Position numbers and translations under genes: made by a program
Notes under the pieces: generated by a model
The model's database searches: none
The model's input: the letters and a program-made list of their open reading frames with translations, nothing else
What the model was told of the DNA's origin: nothing
Assembly: GCA_019775845.1 (NCBI GenBank)
Contig: JADQAV010000014.1
Span: forward strand, 310,001-374,000
Origin: Myrmaecium sp. VS I D KN 1
Lineage: Eukaryota > Ascomycota > Dothideomycetes > Valsariales > Valsariaceae
Direction of reading: 5' to 3'
DNA: 64,000 bases
Shown: piece by piece, positions 32,887 to 43,913 of the stretch
Layout of the letters: the number at the start of each line of letters is the position of its first letter
How positions within the stretch are numbered: position 1 is the stretch's first letter

Positions 32887-35800
32887 CTAATGGAGCCGCC
32901 TGAGGACCTCCACCATAGCCTTGACCTCCTCCACATCCACGCCCAGCCCTTCGACGGCCTTGCGCTGCACCTCCGGCGCGCAGTCCAGGAAGCGCTCGAT
33001 CAGGTCGCCGTCCACGAACCGGGTGGGCTCGTCCGCCTCCCGGACCGCGTTCTTGAACGCGCGGTACTTGGCGAACGGCACGTGCCCGGGGCTCTGCACG
33101 AACTCGGCCAGGTTCAGCTGCAGGCTCATGAGCAGGTTCTGCTTCGACGGCGCGATGAGCGCGAAGAGGTAGATCGACCCTTCGACCTGTGTGCGATCGG
33201 CGCGTTAATGGTGCAACCACGACATCAAAACTGCCATGGAGAGTCGGACTTACCGTGGCAAGAAACGCCTTCGGCACGACCGGCGCGTCGGGCGAAGTCA
33301 TCACGTCGATGGTTCGGATCCGGTTCACCATCTCTCCAAGAAGCATGTCACTCGTCACCTGGAGTCGCCGCCGATCCTCGGCCGTCACCCCATTGACGTC
33401 GCGGGAGAGGACCATCAGGTTGCCTTCGGCGTCGCTCTCCAGATACGTGTTCTCGGCCACCTCAGCCACGGCGGTGCTCCAGATGGTTTGGAAATGGCGA
33501 GCGATCTCGGTCAGCGTGTCCGGCAGGCCGGTCTCGCCGCGCTTGTACTCGAGGACGGAGACGCTCTTCATCAGGTCCGCGACGGCGATGGTGTTGCCGG
33601 AGACGTGAATATCGATCGGCGCGGTGGACGTGCGATAGGCCGCTTTCTTCACCAGTTGTGGGACGTTTAATTCGGATTGGTAGTCGAACGCGTACACGAC
33701 GACCTGATCCTGCACGTTAGTGATGGAAAAACCGGAGGAGGAGAAAATGAGCATTACGACTTACCGTCTTTGTCAAGCCAGCCACGATACGATTGTCCAT
33801 CGTAGCGAGACATCGGCAGCTACCCTTGATCGCAAGCTCCGTAATCTCCTTCAACTTTCGATCCTCCGTCACCTCCAGCACGATGATGCGGCCTCGCGCG
33901 TCCGTTTCGGGATCGTCAAGGTAGGCAGTGCCAACGATGAAGCACTGACCGATCTCGCCTTTGCCCTCGCCCTTGTCCGCATATATCACGCTTTCGATGA
34001 GCTCGTCTTCGTTGAGGGAGAACGTGTCAAGCTCCTTGAAAAGAACCTCATCCGCGAGCTTGAAGTGGCTCTTCAGCACTTCAGCCCCGTTCTTGAGTGT
34101 CCGCTTGATTGTCCCGATGCCAAAGGCTTTGAGGGCAGGAGCATAGGCTATCCGCCGAACGGTCTCGTTAACGATCAGGGTCTGCACATGAGTCGTCCGC
34201 TCCGCATCTACCAACGCAATCTTCAGATCCTCTGTCGTTGCAATAGCAATTGCTCCAGGATATGAGGCCGAGTTGAACGGGCAGACCGCGACCGCTTTAT
34301 CTGCTGTCACCGCAGAATATACTAAGCGGCCTTCGGACCCATAGATAAGACTTGGGTGCTCGCACGTCGCGAATACGTTGTACGTCCCGTCTTCGCGAGG
34401 CAGAGAGTAGAAGTTCGGCTGCTGCGTGCCTAATATGATACTCTTCTTGTCGGTGAACTTGAGGGTTTCCTCGTTAAAAGTATAAGTGACAACCGTACCG
34501 TCAGCCATGGCGACAAAGAGGGTCGGCGGCTGATCGGCGAAGATGGTCGTCAGCAGCAGTGATCGTGGAACCGATTCATCGGAAACGGTGACGCTGTTCC
34601 GCGGCTCCAAGGTGTCGAGGTCCAACACGGACACCGTGGAATCCTGCCAGAATCCAACGAAGCATATACTCGAGCTGCTGGAAGGAATGCCCACGCAGGC
34701 GATCTGGCTCGTCGGATCGAACTGCTTCTCCGCTCGTTGGCTCAGACCATCACCTATCGCTAATATCACTATACGCACGCCTCCCAAGGAAAGCACAACG
34801 CGTTCTTCGTTGGCGGATGCCGCAGTGACAAGGCCGCCGGTTGCTTTCCATTCACCTACAACCATGCCACTGTCCAACTCAGTGATCCTAGCTCCTGAAC
34901 TGGTAACTTGTAGGAGTCGACCTTGCGGCAGGTTCATTGCCACCAGTGTGGTTTCAGACAGCGTCAGACCCTTGAACTCCTCAACCTCCTCGACATCACC
35001 GTCCGCATCAAACCGGAAAACTCTAGACTCGTCGGTGAACGTGACGAGAAGAGTGTCGACATATCCAGAGGCTGGTTGGGACGCGAGACTGAAGACGTTG
35101 GAAACATGTTCCATCTCGCCTAGTATACCCAGGTCTTCCAGGCCCACGCCGCTTCGTACACTCCTCAAGCTACCATCCTTGAACGCTCCACTGCCGGTGA
35201 CTATGCGAGCTTGACCGGACGAATACTCGTTGCTCTGCCCTTCACCCGACCTATTCCCCATATCCATAATCGTGAAGTCAAGTATGGGTGCAATGTTGGC
35301 GAATGTCTGGACCACTTCTATAGATCCCTCCTTGATCTGCACGACCTGGGAATCGCCTTGGTGGGAGCCGACAAAGATGAGGCCGGCATCCAAATACACC
35401 AAAACCGATGCCCGAGAAGTCTCTCCGATGACGTCAAGTTTCCAGCTCTGAAGGGAACCTGACTCGTCCAGCAGGAGCATCAGGAGGTAAAGCTTTCCAT
35501 ACTCGTCCGCAAGGACAAAACGCTGGTCATCCACTTGCTCCCAAGCTACGAAGATGGTCGCTTCTTTCAGCGGCTGTGTTTTTGCGGTATTGTTCTCGTC
35601 GTCCACGTAGGTGATTGCGGTCTCTCCGACGATAAGCAGACCGTATGCTGGCGCAGATATCGGTATGATGTGACTTGCCCCTAAATCGAGCTCCTCTTTC
35701 AGCCCTTGTGCATCCTCGAGCTCGACAATGCCTGGCTCGTTTCCGGTACCAGGGGAGTATTCTATGCGGCGCGTGCGCAGGCGGACTTTGGACTGGTTGT

Positions 35801-36437
35801 CTTCATAGAGCAGCGCCAGCTTTGGCTTTTCCGAGTCATACGGTCGCGGGTATAGAAACGCGGACGAGCGCACGAAAAGTTCAGGTATCCTGGTTGGTAT
35901 AGGATCGCTGAGCCTGCCAATTTCAGTCTCTGGTCGCTTCTTCTTCCCTCTCTGTATGATTGGGACAACTGTGATTATGCCTTCGAAGAGCTCCAATGTC
36001 ATGAATCTCCCAGTGGGGTCGACGAGGCATCTGTCACCCGTTTGGGTGTCCCGGGCGGCTTTGTCGGCAACGTCCACATAACTCTGCTCCGTCTTGAGTT
36101 CCTTCGTTTGGCTGTCCCATGATAATGTGAAGTATGTGTATCTGTCCGTGCCGACGAACAGATGGTCTGTGGGAGAGGTTGTGGGCCGGAGCTTCTGTAG
36201 CAAGGTCACCTTACCATATATGGTCTTCGAGTGTCGGAGAGACAAGCCATCTTCGGTCAGGTTGTATATTTCTAAACGGTTCGCTTTCCTGTTCAACTCA
36301 GATATTAGCGAGGTTGATATGGCGGAGAGGTTCTGATCTTACGCTACGACCAAGCATTCCTCCTCCGGAGTTAGCAGATTGATCTTGATAGCATGGCGGA
36401 CGCTGCTAGGGCGATGGATTGGGGCTATATAGGCCAT
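32887..36437 (-). CDS. DDB1: DNA damage-binding protein 1 (DDB1)
   Basis: Four exons: 36437-36343, 36288-33765, 33709-33254, 33186-32887; introns 54-67 nt; 1124 residues, near the 1140 of human DDB1. Large triple beta-propeller adaptor of Cul4 ubiquitin ligases in repair and chromatin control (family knowledge). N-terminus MAYIAPIHRPSSVRHAIKIN then EEECLVVAKANRLEIYNLTEDGL; first propeller LFVGTDRYTYFTLSWD, GRFMTLELFEGIITVVPI; middle repeats; C-terminal propeller GLTKTDQVVVYAFDYQ, NTIAVADLMKSVSVLEY, YLESDAEGNLMVLSRD, VEGSIYLFALIAP and the helical end RFVDGDLIERFLD. The pattern fits DDB1 better than the paralogues Rse1 or Cft1, judged by its shorter length and N-terminus. Divergent from RPC37. 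Confidence 0.93.
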
Positions 36438-36706
36438 AGTTGACTGTAATCTCTTCGTCTAGTTGAGATCAAGGGGGATAGACAATTAACATGGCAAAAG
36501 GCGAGCAGGAAACTATAGGTTTGATGCAGGTAGCAGCTCGAGTCGTTGGTGAAGCTAGTGAAGCTATCGCCGAAGAGACGGGTGGGACGCGCTTGTGCAT
36601 CCCACCTAGTGACGGAACCACGCGCGGGAGTCTCGCCGAAATGGCCGCAAAAACGTGGGGCAACATTTTTTGTGAGCCTGTCCCAAACCAACCCACACCC
36701 CGGAAA
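36438..36706. promoter_or_regulatory. Short bidirectional promoter DDB1/RPC37
   Basis: 269 bp between start codons. A plus-strand frame crosses it (36491 on) and runs in phase through the RPC37 start region to a stop, but has no family content. No TATA box is obvious. Confidence 0.5.
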
Positions 36707-38003
36707 ATGAGCAACACAGCTATGTCGCGTGAGTCCGAGACCTCTTAAGAGCGCATAGATCTGCTGCGACTGTGCTTTTGAGAGCCTCTTTACTGACATC
36801 AGCCTCGCAACAGCCTCTTCAATCGACGCCGACGATGACCCAGTGGTTTCGGAGTACGATGTCTACATCACTCCCGAGCAAGCGGAGCAGACGTATCTGC
36901 TACAGTATACGAATCGCAACAAGGAACAACCGTACAATCGCAGGTCAAATGCTCAGCCACTCGAGATGCGCCTGAAACCGAAAACCGGATTCATCGAGGT
37001 CGACGTGCCCATGAACGTGCACAGGAACTACGACAAGTACAAAGGCGTGCAGTGGGGCGAAGCGCTACGCAAGGCAAAGGATGAAGGGCAGACTGCTTTT
37101 GGTGTCGCCGGTGGCTTTGAACGTCCGCCACTTCCTCCGCGCATGGGAGGTTTGAAGGGCGCCAGGCCCGGGCAGAGGCCTGATGCCGGCGAGGATTCCG
37201 ACGACGATGTCGAGCAGCTGCTCCAAAGGTTCGATGATGCGAACGAAAAGGGCCATGTCATGAATAAGCAAACACTAGGTGGCCAGATCTTCAAGGACGA
37301 ACCAGGCAAACCGATGTACATGCTCGGGGCATTCCGTGGTCGTAAGCAGTCCCATGCTCATGGCAGTTTTGGGCCAGGATAAGGTTTGCTAATAGCGTAT
37401 CACCAGGGGAACTCCATCTCACCAAACTGACCGGCATCGTGCAAATGCGCCCCCAGTTCCATCATCTAGATGCTGTAACGCAGATAGAACAGGCCAACCG
37501 TCGACGTGAGCGAGAGGCGGCCGAGCCTTCGCGCATCGCCGAGCCCCGGGCGGTGCAGATGTCTATCAAGTCTGGGGATGGAGAGACCGCGGATACGGGT
37601 TCCACGAAAGCCTTCCTGCGCATGGCTCAAGATGAGCCTTGGAGCAAGTTGATCTATCAAGATGAAGATGTAAGAACCTTCACATCCCCATACTTCGGCT
37701 ATCTCTGACCCAAAACAGACGGATGAAGCATATGCTGCATATCACGAAAAGCTGTTCGTGGAAGACACCTCAACAGCAGCCAAGCTGCAAGCCTCCATGA
37801 ATGGCGAGACCTACCTCGAAGTCATCAGCGCTCCGCGAGTTGATCCCAGTGGCCGTGTGAAGAAGAAGCCGTTGACCAGGAAACAAATCCGAGCGTTGGA
37901 TGCCGATGAAGAGTCTGAAGCATCCGACATGGAGGCCCTCCATGACAGCAGCAAAGCGATCGAAGGTGCTACCCAAGAGGCCGAAGACGTAACCATGGCA
38001 TAG
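36707..38003 (+). CDS. RPC37: RNA polymerase III subunit Rpc37 (RPC5 family)
   Basis: Four exons: 36707-36728, 36814-37341, 37407-37669, 37719-38003; 365 residues. Rpc37 pairs with Rpc53 in a TFIIF-like module for initiation, termination and reinitiation at tRNA and 5S genes. Evidence: IDADDDPVVSEYDVYITPEQ, YLLQYTNRNKEQPYNR, LKPKTGFIEVDVPMN-VHRNYDKYKG, KPMYMLGAFRGR, ELHLTKLTGIVQMRPQFHHL-DA. The C-terminal half is charged, ending AEDVTMA. The first coding exon is 22 nt (MSNTAMS). The second intron could start at the good donor GTAAGC (37342, used here, FRGRELHL) or six bases earlier at a weaker GTCGTA; both keep the frame. Confidence 0.9.
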
Positions 38004-38734
38004 TCCTTGGGCCCGGTCTTTCCTTTTTTGCTTTTTGACTATTCCGGAATGATCTTTAGCATAGCGACGGCGTTTTGACATATTAGATGGGCTTCTGGAA
38101 GGAATATAGGCAAAAGTTCACGACGGCGGAGGGTATCCAACAGAGGCGAGATATACAGTACTGCATCCTGCCTTAGAAGATGCATGAGTTTTGGCGGAAA
38201 TGTTGGAAGTAATCATATATCGATCGGCTCACTGGATCGAGTGCCTTAACTGTTGCAGCACAGCCTTCCATGATTCCTCAACTACATATGCTTCCTCAGG
38301 CTGTCCGCAGAGAAGAAAGCGAGAACGATTGATGTCATCACTTCTCCATACTGTATCTGCATTGCTCTCCAATCCACCTCTCTGACTGCCATTCCCGCAT
38401 GCAGTTCACACTCGGTAAGTGCCGTCCGCCGGTGTTCCCCAGACCAAGAACTGGGGCTCATCGGCTTCCACTTTGCGGGGTAGCCGAAACGGCGAATGTT
38501 CCCCCACATCTTGCGGGGTTCCTCCGCCTTTCCTCGGCCTCTGCTCCACACGATGTAGGTAACTACTCCTTACGTTAGGGACAGCGGTCACGCACCCGCC
38601 CTGAGGTGCTTCGGTATTTTTAGTACGAATGACCTCGGCTCCGTCGTCCGACGCATGTTTTGCTTACATGTCTTCCCGCCTCACGTCCGTTCTTGACCAC
38701 GGCCTCCCGTTCGGTCGCGAAATAGATTGACAGG
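38004..38734. other. Spacer RPC37-HIBADH
   Basis: Tandem plus-strand genes flank 730 bp with no recognisable frame, RNA or repeat. It carries the RPC37 3' end and the dehydrogenase promoter. Confidence 0.5.
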
Positions 38735-39906
38735 ATGAGAGCTATGTCTCTAATAAACCGGCCGCTGAGCCGGTTCATCGCTTCCCCCTCGACCAGGCGC
38801 TTCTTCTCGAGCTCCTCAAGCACGCAGACTACCTATGGATTCATCGGGCTGGGACGGATGGGTAAGTATGCGCGTCACCTTCGAGCTTCGCATCCCGGCA
38901 TGCTAACAAGCTGTGTAGGGTATCCGATGGCGAGAAACCTTCGAGCGAAACTGCCCGCGGACGACACGCTGATCGTTCACGATATTAATCGTGATGCGGC
39001 CGCGCGTTTACTCAAGGAAGCGCCGGGTGGTCCAGATTCAATCCGGGTAGCGGAGAACCCGCGGGAGGTGGCGGAGAAATCGGTGAGTGCATTTGGTTCG
39101 CAGGATGCACCCTTTCACACTCTCCAACAACATTTTTGCGGGTACAATAGCGGTGCTAAACAACGCTTCAGGAAACGATTATCACCTGCTTACCCGAGCC
39201 GCAACACGTGAAAGCCGTATACGGAGCCATGCTCAAGCCACCCACCCTCCCGCGCGACGGCATCGCAAAAGAAAGGTTGTTCATCGACTGTTCAACCATC
39301 GACCCCGCCTCCTCCATGGAGGTCGCCAACGCAGCGCAAGCACCCGGCCTCGGAAAGTTCGTCGACGCGCCAATGTCCGGGGGCGTAGTAGGCGCCGAAG
39401 CAGGCACGCTGACCTTCATGCTCGGCGCCCCTCCCGAGCTCGTAGGGCGGGCGACAGAGGTCCTCTCGATGATGGGCCGTCGCTTGCTGCACATGGGCGA
39501 GCAGGGCGCGGGGCTGAAGGGCAAGCTGGCGAACAACTATCTCCTCGCGATCAACAACATCGCGACGGCGGAGGCGATGCATATGGGTATTCAGTGGGGT
39601 CTGGATCCGAAAGCGTTGGCAGCGATGATTAACACGAGTACTGGCCGATGCTGGCCGAGCGAAGTGAACAATCCTGTGCCGGGAGTGGTTGAGGGGTCTC
39701 CTGCGTGCAAGGGGTATGCGAACGGGTTTGGGGTGGGGTTGGCGAATAAGGATCTTAGACTGGCGTTGAAGGCTGCCGAGGATGCTGGCGTTCGGCTTGT
39801 GTTGGGGCAGACGGCGAAGGCTTTGTATGATGCTGTGGAGGCGGATGCGGATTGTAAGGGGAAGGACTTTTCTGTTGTGTATCGATATCTTGGGGGAAAG
39901 GAATAG
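38735..39906 (+). CDS. 3-hydroxyisobutyrate dehydrogenase, mitochondrial
   Basis: Three exons: 38735-38861, 38919-39082, 39172-39906; 341 residues. NAD-dependent oxidation of 3-hydroxyisobutyrate to methylmalonate semialdehyde in valine breakdown, expected in the mitochondrial matrix. The first 30 residues (MRAMSLINRPLSRFIASPST then RRFFSSSSS) are a typical matrix leader. The Rossmann signature GFIGLGRMGYPMARNL spans the first junction. Substrate loop DAPMSGGVVGAEAGTLTFM, catalytic-lysine motif GLKGKLANNYLLAINN, cofactor-end motif FGVGLANKDLRLAL and the final KDFSVVYRYLGG are all present and intact. Met4 is an alternative start. Confidence 0.95.
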
Positions 39907-40329
39907 ATTTTGCCTGTCGCATCAGTACTCGATAATAGTTGCAATACAGATATACCATCACCTGTTGACGCTGGACTGTCTTTTATAAGTTGGCATGGAA
40001 GGTACAGTTGCAAATGTTTCTGAAAGGATAAAAGTAACAAGGATGATCACCGAACGTGGAGTGGAAGCGAGAGCAGAACCCTTTCAAGAATGTATCTTGA
40101 AGGACTTTAATGTTCGGCAACGGAGTATCGTGGAGTGAGCACCATCGGTCACAAGGCTCGCTTGGAGATACGCTCAGCCTCACCAGGAACTGGACCGGAC
40201 CCTGGACTCCCTTCGTCATCGTCCGAACCTTCCAAGATCATCCACCTTCTCTTCCTTGCCTCTACCTATCACTATCGACTACCGACATAATCATTTCTTG
40301 ACCATCCAACCCAGTATACTCCAACGAAA
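39907..40329. other. Spacer HIBADH-PMP3-like
   Basis: About 420 bp with the dehydrogenase 3' end and the promoter and leader of the Pmp3-family gene. Nothing else recognised. Confidence 0.5.
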
Positions 40330-40923
40330 ATGTGCGGTACCGACCTTTTCCTCGCTATACTCTCCATCCTCTTCCCACCTATCGGCGGTAAGTCCACCTC
40401 CCAGCGTTCACCCCACCTCTTCCCCAGTTCGCCCCACTGCCCTCCCGGTTCCAGGCGCTGACCACCTCTCTCCACAGTATGGGTAAAACGCGGCATCTGC
40501 AGCGCCGACTCCCTCATCAACCTTGCGCTCTGCTGCCTGGGCTTCCTTCCAGGTCTGCTTCACGCCTGGTACATCATCTGGACCTACCCGGAGGTCTACG
40601 AGACGATCCCCGCGGACGCGGAGGGCGCCACGGTGACGTACTACTACGTGCAGCAAGGCCCCGCGCCGCCGCCGCGGGACCAGCAGTATCAGAGCCACCG
40701 CGGCGTGCCCGCCGCCGGCTACGGCACTCTGTCCAGCTCGCCGAACGCGCAGTTCCCCGGCCAGCAGAGCGGCAAGAAGAACAGCTTCGCCCAACCCCAC
40801 ACCCACCAGTCCCGTCCGTCGGGTGCGGGACCGAGCGCCGCGCATCCGGATGGGAATGAGAACCCGCCGCCGACGTATGCGGAGGTTATCAAGGGTGATC
40901 ATAAGGTCCAGACACAGGAGTAG
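40330..40923 (+). CDS. Pmp3/RCI-family membrane protein with PPxY tail
   Basis: Two exons, 40330-40387 and 40478-40923; 90-nt intron; 167 residues. The first 60 residues are a complete Pmp3 domain with two hydrophobic helices: DLFLAILSILFPPIGVWVKR and SLINLALCCLGFLPGLLHAW, then YIIWTYPE. The domain is known from small plasma-membrane proteins affecting membrane potential and salt tolerance. Unlike the 55-residue Pmp3 itself, this has a 100-residue Gln/Ser/Pro-rich cytosolic tail ending in NPPPTYAEVIKGD. PPxY is a ligand for WW domains of Nedd4/Rsp5 ligases, as in yeast Sna3/Sna4, so vacuolar sorting through Rsp5 is a fair guess. Confidence 0.88.
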
Positions 40924-41502
40924 GCTCGGTAGACATTGGCGCGGTTTCAGACGCTTGTTACGGGAATAAGGGCGCTCTATATAATGGAATGACTCTAATT
41001 GGGATAATGGGACTGATTACTGGGATGGATGGGTGCTATGGTCGGCATGGTGGCGTTCTCTGGGCTTCTCAAGGGGGATATCTGCTTTGAGTACGGTGGC
41101 TCTCCTTTGTACTCTCTGTTCGCACCCTCTCGGTCACGTATTCTACAGAAAGGACTCCGCTCAAGCTTCAGGGTTTGCTCTGGATGATTGCACTATAATG
41201 ATTTTTGCTATATCGCGACTCCTCCCAGGCTCCCGTCATCCCGATCCACGATGACTCAGCCTGACCCCAGCCAAGCCACACAGCACAAGCCACTTCAATT
41301 ACCGGTCACGTGCCACGCGATCTCGCGTCTTGAACGCCTCCAGAGTTCCCCGTCCCGTCGCCGCCAGGACATTTCCCATTCAGGCCTTCCGTGGGCAACA
41401 AAGCACACCACTTTCCACCTGACGCCCCTCTCCTCCACCCCGAGGGAGCGGAGCAACGCGACGAATCACACCATCATCACCACGACGGTTGCCTCACATC
41501 AC
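40924..41502. other. Spacer PMP3-like-RAD18
   Basis: Frame upstream of the RAD18 start is open back to 41188 and contains a further ATG at 41251, but the added residues show no conservation I recognise. Otherwise promoter and 3' UTR. Confidence 0.5.
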
Positions 41503-43185
41503 ATGGCGTCCACCAAAGCCTCTTCCGCCATGGCGGCCGCGGCCGCGGCCGCGGTGACGGACAGCACGGACTGGCTGCCGACGGCGCTGCCGGGGTTCGC
41601 CGCGCTCGACGCGGCGCTGCGGTGCCAGGTGTGCAAGGAGTTCTACGACACGCCGATGGTGACGTCGTGCGCGCACACGTTCTGCTCGCTCTGCATCCGG
41701 CGCTGCCTCGCGGCGGAGGGCCGGTGCCCGACCTGCCGCGCCCCGGACCAGGAGAGCAAGCTCCGCCGCAACGGCGCGGTGGAGGAGGTCGTGGATGCGT
41801 TCGTGGCGGCGCGATCGGGCGCACTGGCGCTGGCGACGGCGCCGACGGGTGATGGGCAGGGCGAGAGTGGGGATGGGAGGGGGAGGAAGAGGAAGAGGAA
41901 GGTGGGTGAGGCGGGGTTGGAGGGGGAAGGAGAGGGAGAGGGAAGGCAAACGCGGGCGAGGACATTGAGGACGAGGGCGCGCGAGGCTGAGGTGCCGTCT
42001 TCGTCGCATGAGGATGAGGAGGTGGACGGCGATGAGGTTGTGGACTTGGTGCAGGAGGAGGAGCAAGGGCAGGATGATGATGATGGGGAGTACCGACCAG
42101 ACGACGGATTGGTGCCGTGTCCGATGTGCGGGAAGCGCATGAAGGAAGAAGCCGTGTTCCATCACCTGGACCGCTGCGACGAGGAGAAAGCGCAGACGAC
42201 GAAGAAAAGTTCCGCGGCGGCGAAGTCATCTTCCTCCTTCACATCACGAAACCACCACCACACCCGCCCCTCCACCAACCCGTTGCAGCAGACCCGCCGA
42301 ACGACGACGTCCACGCCCCAACCGCCCCCGTCCCGCATCACCCAGCTCAACTACAGCCTCCTCACCGACCGCGCGCTCAAGCGCAAGCTCATGGACCTCG
42401 GCATCCCCTCGCACGGGCCGAAGCCGCTGCTCCAGCGCCGCCACACCGAGTGGGTGAGCCTGTGGAACGCGAACTGCGACAGCAGCCGGCCGCGCTCGAA
42501 GCGCGAGCTCCTGCGCGAACTCGACATTTGGGAGCGGAGCCAGGGCAGCGGCGGCGCCGGCTCCGGTGCCGGTTCCGCCGCCGGCAATGCGGTCATGCAG
42601 AAGGATTTTGATGCTACGGGCTGGGCGCGTGGCCATAAGAGTGATTTTGATGAGCTCATTCGAGCGGCGCGGCGGAAGCGGGAGGCTACTGCTACGACTA
42701 CCACTACCATTACTACGACCAGCACAACCACTCCCCCATTAACAACGACGACGACAATACCTCCGGCCGCAGAACCAGCCCCGGAGCACAACCAAAATTC
42801 GCAACTACGGCCGGAGCAAGAGCAAGAACGAACCTCCTACCCCTCCTCCCAATCCCAACCTCCGCCTAACCCGAACCTCAGCCCCAACCCGCCGACCACA
42901 GACCTTACCCGCCCCTCCACCGACAACGCCGCCGCCCCCGTTCTCGCCACCATCCGCAGTGCCAAAGTTGAGCGCGGCGAGAACACCGCCCACCCGGCGC
43001 CGGCGGCGGCCCGGCGGTCCAGCGTCGTCGATCTTGAGGCCACGCCCGAGGAGGGAGGGGGAAGCTCTGGGGCTGAGGTGGGGACTGGTATCGTTGACGC
43101 TTCCTCTGCGTCTGGTTCGTTTCGCGACTCTGGGGGGAGGGGGGAGGATCTCGCCGCGGAGGCGATGCCGACGGTGGGGCGGTGA
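41503..43185 (+). CDS. RAD18: Postreplication repair E3 ubiquitin ligase Rad18
   Basis: Single exon, 560 residues. Rad18 with Rad6 monoubiquitinates PCNA at stalled forks. Domains in order: C3HC4 RING at 41-78 (C41, C44, C56, H58, C61, C64, C75, C78); an acidic, basic-patched spacer; a UBZ4 zinc finger with C206, C209, H221 and C225 (VPCPMCGKRM, HHLDRC); a SAP-like domain (YSLLTDRALKRKLMDLGIPS then LLQRRHTEWVSLWNANCDS); and the Rad6-binding region near FDATGWARGHKSDFDELIRA. The final 170 residues are Thr/Pro/Asn-rich and disordered-looking. The order RING-UBZ-SAP identifies Rad18. The start is the ATG before MASTKASSAM, followed by an Ala run from a GCGGCC repeat; an upstream ATG at 41251 is possible. 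Confidence 0.92.
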   Translation: MASTKASSAMAAAAAAAVTDSTDWLPTALPGFAALDAALRCQVCKEFYDTPMVTSCAHTFCSLCIRRCLAAEGRCPTCRAPDQESKLRRNGAVEEVVDAFVAARSGALALATAPTGDGQGESGDGRGRKRKRKVGEAGLEGEGEGEGRQTRARTLRTRAREAEVPSSSHEDEEVDGDEVVDLVQEEEQGQDDDDGEYRPDDGLVPCPMCGKRMKEEAVFHHLDRCDEEKAQTTKKSSAAAKSSSSFTSRNHHHTRPSTNPLQQTRRTTTSTPQPPPSRITQLNYSLLTDRALKRKLMDLGIPSHGPKPLLQRRHTEWVSLWNANCDSSRPRSKRELLRELDIWERSQGSGGAGSGAGSAAGNAVMQKDFDATGWARGHKSDFDELIRAARRKREATATTTTTITTTSTTTPPLTTTTTIPPAAEPAPEHNQNSQLRPEQEQERTSYPSSQSQPPPNPNLSPNPPTTDLTRPSTDNAAAPVLATIRSAKVERGENTAHPAPAAARRSSVVDLEATPEEGGGSSGAEVGTGIVDASSASGSFRDSGGRGEDLAAEAMPTVGR

Positions 43186-43913
43186 GGTCGATGGCGCGCG
43201 CGGAGATGGGGAGTGAGTCGTCTATTGGTGGTGGTGCTGCTGGTAGTAGTATAGGTGGTGGTACGTCGCCATCTTCATGAGGTGAAGTAGGAGGCTACGC
43301 TGGGAAGCCGGGAATGGTGAGGGGGCGTGCTACTTGTGGAGTGCCTTCTTTCTTTCTTTTTTTCTTGTGCGTTTCGGCATTTCCTGGCTCTTGGGCTGGC
43401 TTCGGGTCGGGTTTGGGTTTAGGTTTGGCACTGGGTCTGTGATGGGTTGCAACGCTTGGGCTGCGAGATGGGATGACGGATGACGGACGGACGGATGGCG
43501 GTTTAGGTGTTCGCTGCTGGATGTGGCCGGGAGGGAGGGGGTGTGGATATATTACATACCGATCACAGACAGACGGACATAAACGCGGGCGGATAGAAAG
43601 GCGGGAGATGATAGAAGGAGCGAGGGCAGACGAAGAAGAAGTGAATGCATGGCCGAATGAATAGCGGGAATAAACCTCATTTCGCTCCCATATTTAACTC
43701 AAGACAAGACGACAGGGGAAGAAAAATACAATCTAGGATGCAGTCTTTCTAGATAGTAGTACACACATACTATTATACACATCCATCCTACTTAGCATTC
43801 AAGAAAATTCCGCACCGGCTCAAGAAGAAGCCAACCAAACGGAAGCAGGAAAAGGAGAAGGCGGAGGAGAGAGGAGAAGAGTAAAAAGAAATGGAAAAGC
43901 GGGAGGGCGAAAC
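43186..43913. other. Spacer between convergent RAD18 and GPN2
   Basis: Two 3' UTRs and spacer, with a TTTCTTTC tract near 43345-43362 and GGTTT-rich bases near 43405-43425. No gene recognised. Confidence 0.5.
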
